Shown: in pieces, positions 4,710-7,821 of the stretch
Numbering within the stretch: the stretch's first letter is position 1
Layout of the letters: every line of letters begins with the position of its first letter
NCBI GenBank assembly: GCA_902496345.1
Contig: CABVAP010000110.1
Location: 1 to 7,821, forward strand
Length of the DNA: 7,821 nt
Source of the DNA: an uncultured Eubacteriales bacterium
Lineage (GTDB): Bacteria; Bacillota; Clostridia; Lachnospirales; CAG-274
Direction: 5' to 3'
The notes under the pieces: model-generated
The model's input: only the letters and a program-made list of their open reading frames with translations
Database searches by the model: none
Told to the model about the DNA's origin: nothing
Program-made: the position numbers and the translations under genes

Positions 4710-5520
4710 TAGCTTTCACCACCTTTGCCTTTTCAACAGCCTCTTTAAGCCCAAAAGTAAAATACTTAAATGACTTGATTTTGTCACCAGAGAACTTAGG
4801 TTTATACTTGCTATCAATCAATGCTATTGTGTTTGTTATAAGTTCTTCATCTGTTGTTATCTCTGCTATTTCTTGCATAGCTACATAGTCAACAGAATTA
4901 GCAAGTCGCCCTGTATACTTAGAATATAACTTACTCATAAGGTTTATAGCTTTTTCAATATCAGCGTCAGCAGCTGAGGAGGTAGTCGGCACATCTTCAC
5001 TCAACTTCTGTGGGGAGGTAGTCGGCACATCTTCACCCACTATAGCTGCTGCTTTTATTGTATTATCATTCTTAGCATTAATTAGCATTAGTTCTTTTTG
5101 TTCTCCTATCGTTCTTTTATCGTTCTCTTGTCGTTCTTTTATTGTTCTTTTATCGTTCTCCGATTGATTTATAAAATCCTCAAAACACTGATATTTATCG
5201 TAATTTTTAATAGTAAATAGTGTTCCGTAATCGGTGTCTTTAACTTCAATTCGATTTTCTTTAACAAGTTCATCGATTTTTCTTTTAATTGTGCAGACAG
5301 AATATTCTTTAAAAGCTCGTCCGTCTTTAAACTGCAAATCTTTAGCTAGATTTCTGTAGCTTCTTAAATATTGCCCTCGATTAAGTCTTATGCCTCCAAC
5401 ATCTGTATCTTTAAAAGTCGCTTTTCCAACTAGGTATATAAATAATCGGAATTTGATAGCATCGGACCAGAGACTGCTATCAAATATATTTCTATCAATT
5501 AAAAATCGTCCTCCACTCAT
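4645..5520 (-). CDS. Phage replication initiator / replisome organizer (DnaD-like)
   Basis: A 291-residue protein whose layout matches Firmicutes phage replication initiators. The N-terminal part (about 10-110) reads as a winged-helix domain: SSLWSDAIKFRLFIYLVGKA, then LRSYRNLAKDL...KEYSVCTIKRKIDELVKENRIEV, and a wing at DYGTLFTIKNYDKY. A hydrophilic, repetitive linker follows (about 118-185). A shorter helical C-terminal domain (about 186-262) resembles the DnaB/DnaD-like domain and includes the motif IKSFKYFTFGLKEAVEKA. Such proteins bind the phage origin and recruit the helicase loader. The linker-coding DNA holds six 11-bp iterons and a 36-bp-period duplication, so the gene probably contains its own origin, as lambda O does. 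ATG start with GAGGTG just upstream. The last 65 bases overlap the loader gene. The family call is from layout and context. Confidence 0.8.
   Translation of the reverse strand: MSGGRFLIDRNIFDSSLWSDAIKFRLFIYLVGKATFKDTDVGGIRLNRGQYLRSYRNLAKDLQFKDGRAFKEYSVCTIKRKIDELVKENRIEVKDTDYGTLFTIKNYDKYQCFEDFINQSENDKRTIKERQENDKRTIGEQKELMLINAKNDNTIKAAAIVGEDVPTTSPQKLSEDVPTTSSAADADIEKAINLMSKLYSKYTGRLANSVDYVAMQEIAEITTDEELITNTIALIDSKYKPKFSGDKIKSFKYFTFGLKEAVEKAKVVKASVTREGNRADEDYGGVKPIEL
4978..5036. repeat. Perfect 23-bp direct repeat with a 36-bp period in the initiator linker
   Basis: The same 23 bases (beginning GGAGGTAGTCGG) occur at 4978-5000 and 5014-5036. In the protein this gives EDVPTTS twice, 12 residues apart (about 163-169 and 175-181). 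The period is a whole number of codons, so it may simply be a flexible linker duplication. It sits close to the iterons and could also be a second class of origin repeat. Confidence 0.7.
5072..5091. repeat. 10-bp AT-rich tandem repeat beside the iterons
   Basis: TTAGCATTAA (5072-5081) is followed directly by TTAGCATTAG (5082-5091). The pair lies next to the 11-bp iteron array inside the initiator gene and could belong to the easily melted part of an origin. Two copies may also be chance. Confidence 0.45.
5099..5164. repeat. Six tandem 11-bp iterons (candidate phage replication origin)
   Basis: Six units begin at 5099, 5110, 5121, 5132, 5143 and 5154, exactly 11 bp apart. The best unit is CGTTCTTTTAT on the plus strand. 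GTTCT and the final T are invariant, with changes in only a few other positions. The array lies in the linker-coding part of the initiator gene (residues about 119-141). Because 11 is not a multiple of three, the unit is kept in all three reading frames, which points to selection on DNA or to recent tandem amplification. An AT-rich segment lies on each side (5048-5091 and 5167-5220). Confidence 0.75.
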
Positions 5521-5539
5521 AGCACACCTCTTTTAGTTG

Positions 5540-5567
5540 ATAGAGGGCTTTCGCCCCCTATATTTTT
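5540..5567 (+). terminator. Hairpin with T-run on the plus strand between ssb and the initiator gene
   Basis: ATAGAGGGC (5540-5548) pairs with GCCCCCTAT (5553-5561), nine base pairs including one G-U, around a TTTC loop. This loop is a GAAA tetraloop in the leftward RNA. A T-run (5563-5567) follows on the plus strand, so the terminator-like polarity is rightward, against the genes. In the leftward mRNA the hairpin starts a few bases after the ssb stop and is not followed by U residues. Processing, mRNA stability or blocking of antisense transcription are more likely roles than ending the operon. Confidence 0.55.
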
Positions 5568-5991
5568 AAAACGGTAAGTCATCATCATCTGTTACATCTT
5601 CAATGCTCTTGTAACCCTCTGGCACTTGCTGACCCAACTGTGTAGCACCCTTTTGTCGTGACTCAAAAGATGACTTACTTTCAGCAAAGTACTGTTCTTC
5701 GATAACAACTTCTGTAGTAATTCGTTTCTGACCGTTCTTATCTTCCCAGTTTCTAACTTGAAGTCTACCAACAACAGAAATCATCATACCTTTTTTGAAA
5801 TATTTACTTGTAAATTCTCCGACTTTTCCAAAAGCAACACAGTTTATAAAATCTGCATCAGGTTCGCCCTCTCGCTTAAACCTTTTATTTACAGCAACAG
5901 AAAATCTAACTATTGCTAAAGGCTCAGCTGTTTGTGTATGCCTAACTTCAGGGTCAGCAGTTAAGCGACCCATTAAGATAACTTTATTCAA
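5566..5991 (-). CDS. ssb: Single-stranded DNA-binding protein
   Basis: A 141-residue SSB. The N-terminal OB fold is clear: MNKVILMGRLTADPEVR at the start, FSVAVNKRF, FINCVAFGK, then GRLQVRNWEDKNGQKR. After a short Gln/Ser-rich linker the protein ends in the acidic tip DDDDLPF, the conserved SSB tail that recruits repair and replication proteins. It binds the single strands made by the exonuclease and at the replication fork. The start is TTG, supported by GAGGTG about seven bases upstream and by the fit to the usual MNKV beginning. This TTG overlaps the recT stop. An A-rich stretch and a GAAA-loop hairpin lie directly after the stop codon. Confidence 0.96.
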   Translation of the reverse strand: MNKVILMGRLTADPEVRHTQTAEPLAIVRFSVAVNKRFKREGEPDADFINCVAFGKVGEFTSKYFKKGMMISVVGRLQVRNWEDKNGQKRITTEVVIEEQYFAESKSSFESRQKGATQLGQQVPEGYKSIEDVTDDDDLPF

Positions 5992-6760
5992 CGTCTATCA
6001 CCTCTACATCATTATTAATAGTTTTGATTTCTCCGTCCTCTATTTCAATATCAAAACTCTTTCCGTCATCAACAACACCTTTGACATAATCTGTTTTAAG
6101 AGGTGCATATTTAAGCACTTTTTTCAAAACTGTCTTTTTAGCCATTTCCTCAAAATTTGTTTTCCAAGGACCATTAGAAAATGCTTTACTATATGTTTTA
6201 GCGTGTGTTTCAACATCTTCTTTGCTCATAACTTCAAAAGCATAACCACCGTTTTTAAGACGATATGTAGCATATACCCAGACAAGCTCACCTCTATTAG
6301 TTTTAGCCGGCTTATGTTTGAGCTTAGGCTCTAATCCAAGCTCAAAATCAAACTCATCATTTTCATAAACACAATGTGCGTCTATGCACTGAACTTCGCC
6401 ACTACGGTGTGCAAGGTCTATTAACCCTTTATACCCTATTTGAAATTGACATTGCTTTCCATAAGGTATAAGATAAGCCTGTCCTAAAGGGGTATTAGGC
6501 TCTAATCCTAGCTGTGCAGATGTAAGCATAGCACCAATAAAACTTTGAGGAGTACATTCTGCTAATTTTTCATTTTGAGTAACTGCAGTCATTGCAATTC
6601 TTGTAAATCTTTCAGGTGTCATAATACTTGGCAACGCTCTTGCAATTTCCTTTTCATAAGCCTTTATGTATTCTTTAATTGTCTGAGGCTCTTTCTTTTT
6701 GCTTACAGTTGTTTTTACCTTTTGTGCAATTACTCCGTTTGTATTAGTAGTTTCATTCAT
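5984..6760 (-). CDS. recT: RecT-family single-strand annealing protein
   Basis: A 258-residue RecT-type recombinase, normal length for the family. It coats the single strand exposed by the exonuclease and anneals it to complementary DNA in phage recombination and genome circularisation. Characteristic stretches are PERFTRIAMTAVTQN near residue 50, the AQLGLEPNTPLGQAYLIPYG core near 85-100, and the following FQIGYKGLIDLAHRSG. All of these are typical of RecT. The C-terminal tail is acidic (DIEIEDGEI...VEVIDVE), a feature often linked to partner contacts. The start is the ATG with GGAGG nine bases upstream, inside the end of the exonuclease gene. Its stop overlaps the TTG start of ssb, so exonuclease, recT and ssb form one coupled set. 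Confidence 0.95.
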   Translation of the reverse strand: MNETTNTNGVIAQKVKTTVSKKKEPQTIKEYIKAYEKEIARALPSIMTPERFTRIAMTAVTQNEKLAECTPQSFIGAMLTSAQLGLEPNTPLGQAYLIPYGKQCQFQIGYKGLIDLAHRSGEVQCIDAHCVYENDEFDFELGLEPKLKHKPAKTNRGELVWVYATYRLKNGGYAFEVMSKEDVETHAKTYSKAFSNGPWKTNFEEMAKKTVLKKVLKYAPLKTDYVKGVVDDGKSFDIEIEDGEIKTINNDVEVIDVE

Positions 6761-6761
6761 A

Positions 6762-7688
6762 TCAATTAGCCTCCTTAACTCGCATAACTCTTAAACTTGT
6801 TGTTTTCTGATATTCTTTATAAATATTAGGTTGTTCTTTTTTAAGTCTAGATTTATCAATGTCACTTCTTTGCTGTTTTTTGTATGTAACAATAAATTTT
6901 TCACTAAAACCATTGTCATTGTTGCCCAACTTTTCAATAATGATATTTTTATATTTTTCTTCTCTCTTTTTGAGTTCTTTAATTTCAGTTTGAGTTTTCG
7001 CCAAAATTTCAAGTTCTGTCCCAAGATAAATATTTTCAGCTTGTCCGCCCTCTGAATATAATTCTCTAAGTGTATTGGCAGTACTTTGGCTATCATCAAC
7101 AGGTGGTGGTGTTTTTGTTAAAATATAATTGTTCCAAAACTCGATTTCCGAATTAATCAAACTTGCAATTTCGTTTTCATCTCGTTTAATTTCAAACCAA
7201 TAAAAAGCTTTACCTAAAATCAAAACGGCAAGATACATTTTTTCAAATCCCATAACTGCCATATAGTGCATACACTGGCAATAATAATAAAGAGGAATTT
7301 CTCCATTTTCAAAATCAGATTTGTTGAATAAATTTGTTGTCTTGCATTCCAAACCAGCATTTTCTCCAACTATTCTACGGTCAATATTAGCAGAAATAAA
7401 ATCGTAATCATCGTGTATATACATATGATTATCCCTTTTTACTTTCTTTCCTGTAGCTTCTGTAAATCTCAGAGCCACATATTCCTCTAAATCTCTACCA
7501 ATTCTCATAACTTCATTATCAAGTTTATCAGATATAAGATTTAGCTTGTCTGCATACAATGTGTAAAGGCTTGAAAAGTTGTTAAATCCTAAAATAGTTG
7601 CTGCGTCAGAACCACCTATACTGCCTTTTCTTAATTTTCGCCACTCTTCCACAGACATATCTTTTGTCTTAGCTAAAATTTTTGCCAT
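6762..7688 (-). CDS. YqaJ-family phage exonuclease (lambda Exo-like)
   Basis: A 308-residue protein of the YqaJ viral recombinase family. These are PD-(D/E)xK 5'-3' exonucleases that resect double-strand ends so that a partner annealing protein can load on the 3' strand. Visible motifs are the N-terminal GGSDAA loop (about 25-30), GRDLEE (64-69), a catalytic Asp in NIDRR (103), the E-C-K pair (Glu114, Lys116) and the YYYCQCMHYM segment (134-143), which matches the family's Gln/His-rich helix. Residues about 225-260 are Lys/Glu-rich and probably helical. The ATG is preceded by a perfect AGGAGG (7696-7701) seven bases upstream. The stop lies within the ribosome binding site region of recT, two bases from its ATG, so the pair is coupled and should act as a two-component recombinase. 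Confidence 0.93.
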   Translation of the reverse strand: MAKILAKTKDMSVEEWRKLRKGSIGGSDAATILGFNNFSSLYTLYADKLNLISDKLDNEVMRIGRDLEEYVALRFTEATGKKVKRDNHMYIHDDYDFISANIDRRIVGENAGLECKTTNLFNKSDFENGEIPLYYYCQCMHYMAVMGFEKMYLAVLILGKAFYWFEIKRDENEIASLINSEIEFWNNYILTKTPPPVDDSQSTANTLRELYSEGGQAENIYLGTELEILAKTQTEIKELKKREEKYKNIIIEKLGNNDNGFSEKFIVTYKKQQRSDIDKSRLKKEQPNIYKEYQKTTSLRVMRVKEAN

Positions 7689-7735
7689 TGCAATTCCTCC
7701 TAATTTGTTGTATAATCCAGTTAGTGTATTTTCTT

Positions 7736-7776
7736 ATCCCCCTGACGGTTGCCGCCGTCCTAAGGGGGATTTTTTT
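7736..7776 (+). terminator. Strong hairpin with a T-run on the plus strand, upstream of the exonuclease gene
   Basis: An 8-bp outer stem (ATCCCCCT 7736-7743 with AGGGGGAT 7763-7770) is extended inward by GACGG (7744-7748) pairing with CCGTC (7755-7759), leaving a small bulge. Seven T residues follow on the plus strand (7770-7776). As an intrinsic terminator it would therefore stop rightward transcription, opposite to all the genes here. In the leftward mRNA it sits between a probable stop codon and the exonuclease gene, with no U-run after it. There it could act as an RNA-processing or 3'-end stabilising hairpin. Confidence 0.6.
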
Positions 7777-7819
7777 AATCTTCTAATATTATCTCTTTTA
7801 TTTCTCTTATTTCTTTTAA
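7775..7819 (-). CDS. C-terminal end of an unknown upstream gene (partial)
   Basis: Only the last 14 codons lie in the window, reading LKEIREIKEIILED and then TAA. The charged/hydrophobic alternation resembles the end of a helical or coiled-coil protein. The stop falls in the A-run that leads straight into the hairpin at 7736-7770, the same stop-then-hairpin layout seen after ssb. A second open frame, ending at 7734 and reading through the hairpin, gives a very basic peptide and looks less natural. The fragment is too short to identify, and it may not be coding at all. Confidence 0.3.
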   Translation of the reverse strand, partial: LKEIREIKEIILED

Positions 7820-7821
7820 TA

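Noticed and set aside
5795..6334. A long plus-strand open frame opposite recT and ssb.
   Set aside because: It lies entirely antisense to two well-supported genes, has no ribosome binding site and codes for a Phe/Cys/Ile-rich sequence typical of a shadow frame. The other plus-strand frames were dropped for the same reasons.
7709..7737. A promoter for the exonuclease operon just upstream of its ribosome binding site (TATACA on the minus strand).
   Set aside because: The matching -35 region is poor (ATAAGA) and overlaps the hairpin. A probable gene end lies upstream, so the operon more likely starts outside the window.

Overview
This window is a stretch of the early and replication region of a tailed phage or prophage from a low-GC Gram-positive bacterium, most likely a member of the Clostridia. 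The evidence is the AT-rich sequence, AGGAGG-type ribosome binding sites before almost every gene, frequent TTG and GTG starts, and a gene set typical of Firmicutes siphophages or prophages. Every gene I can support lies on the minus strand, so the transcript runs from the right end (about 7.8 kb) to the left end. No integrase, repressor, tRNA, CRISPR array or insertion sequence is visible, so the window alone does not show whether the phage is temperate.

In order of transcription, the right third carries a recombination set: a YqaJ-type exonuclease (7688-6762), a RecT-type annealing protein (6760-5984) and a single-stranded DNA-binding protein (5991-5566). Next is a replication set: a replisome-organizer-like initiator (5520-4645), a DnaC-like helicase loader with an added zinc finger (4709-3819), and a DUF1064 nuclease-fold protein (3822-3469). 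A run of tightly overlapping small genes of unknown role follows (3467-2867). Then comes a nucleotide or DNA-metabolism set: a MazG-like NTP pyrophosphohydrolase, a dATP/dGTP diphosphohydrolase-domain protein and a PAPS-reductase-family PP-loop protein. The cassette ends with a small DUF3310-like protein (922-764) and an ArpU/DUF1492-type late regulator (701-195). The terminase genes would be expected just past the left edge. Many stop and start codons overlap (ATGA, TTGA and similar), which implies a translationally coupled operon.

The most notable structures are two tandem arrays with an exact 11-bp period. One is six copies of a CGTTCTTTTAT-like unit (5099-5164) inside the linker-coding part of the initiator gene. 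It is flanked by AT-rich DNA and a 10-bp tandem repeat, and is a good candidate for the phage replication origin. The other is five copies of a TCCCACTTTTG-like unit (109-163) just downstream of the late regulator. It lies immediately upstream of a possible -10 element reading leftward and is a good candidate for the site that controls late transcription. Other features of interest are three related intergenic hairpins, two very small membrane peptides sharing the FRVWR ending that carries the next gene's ribosome binding site, and a 26-bp duplication that looks like a mosaic-recombination scar.
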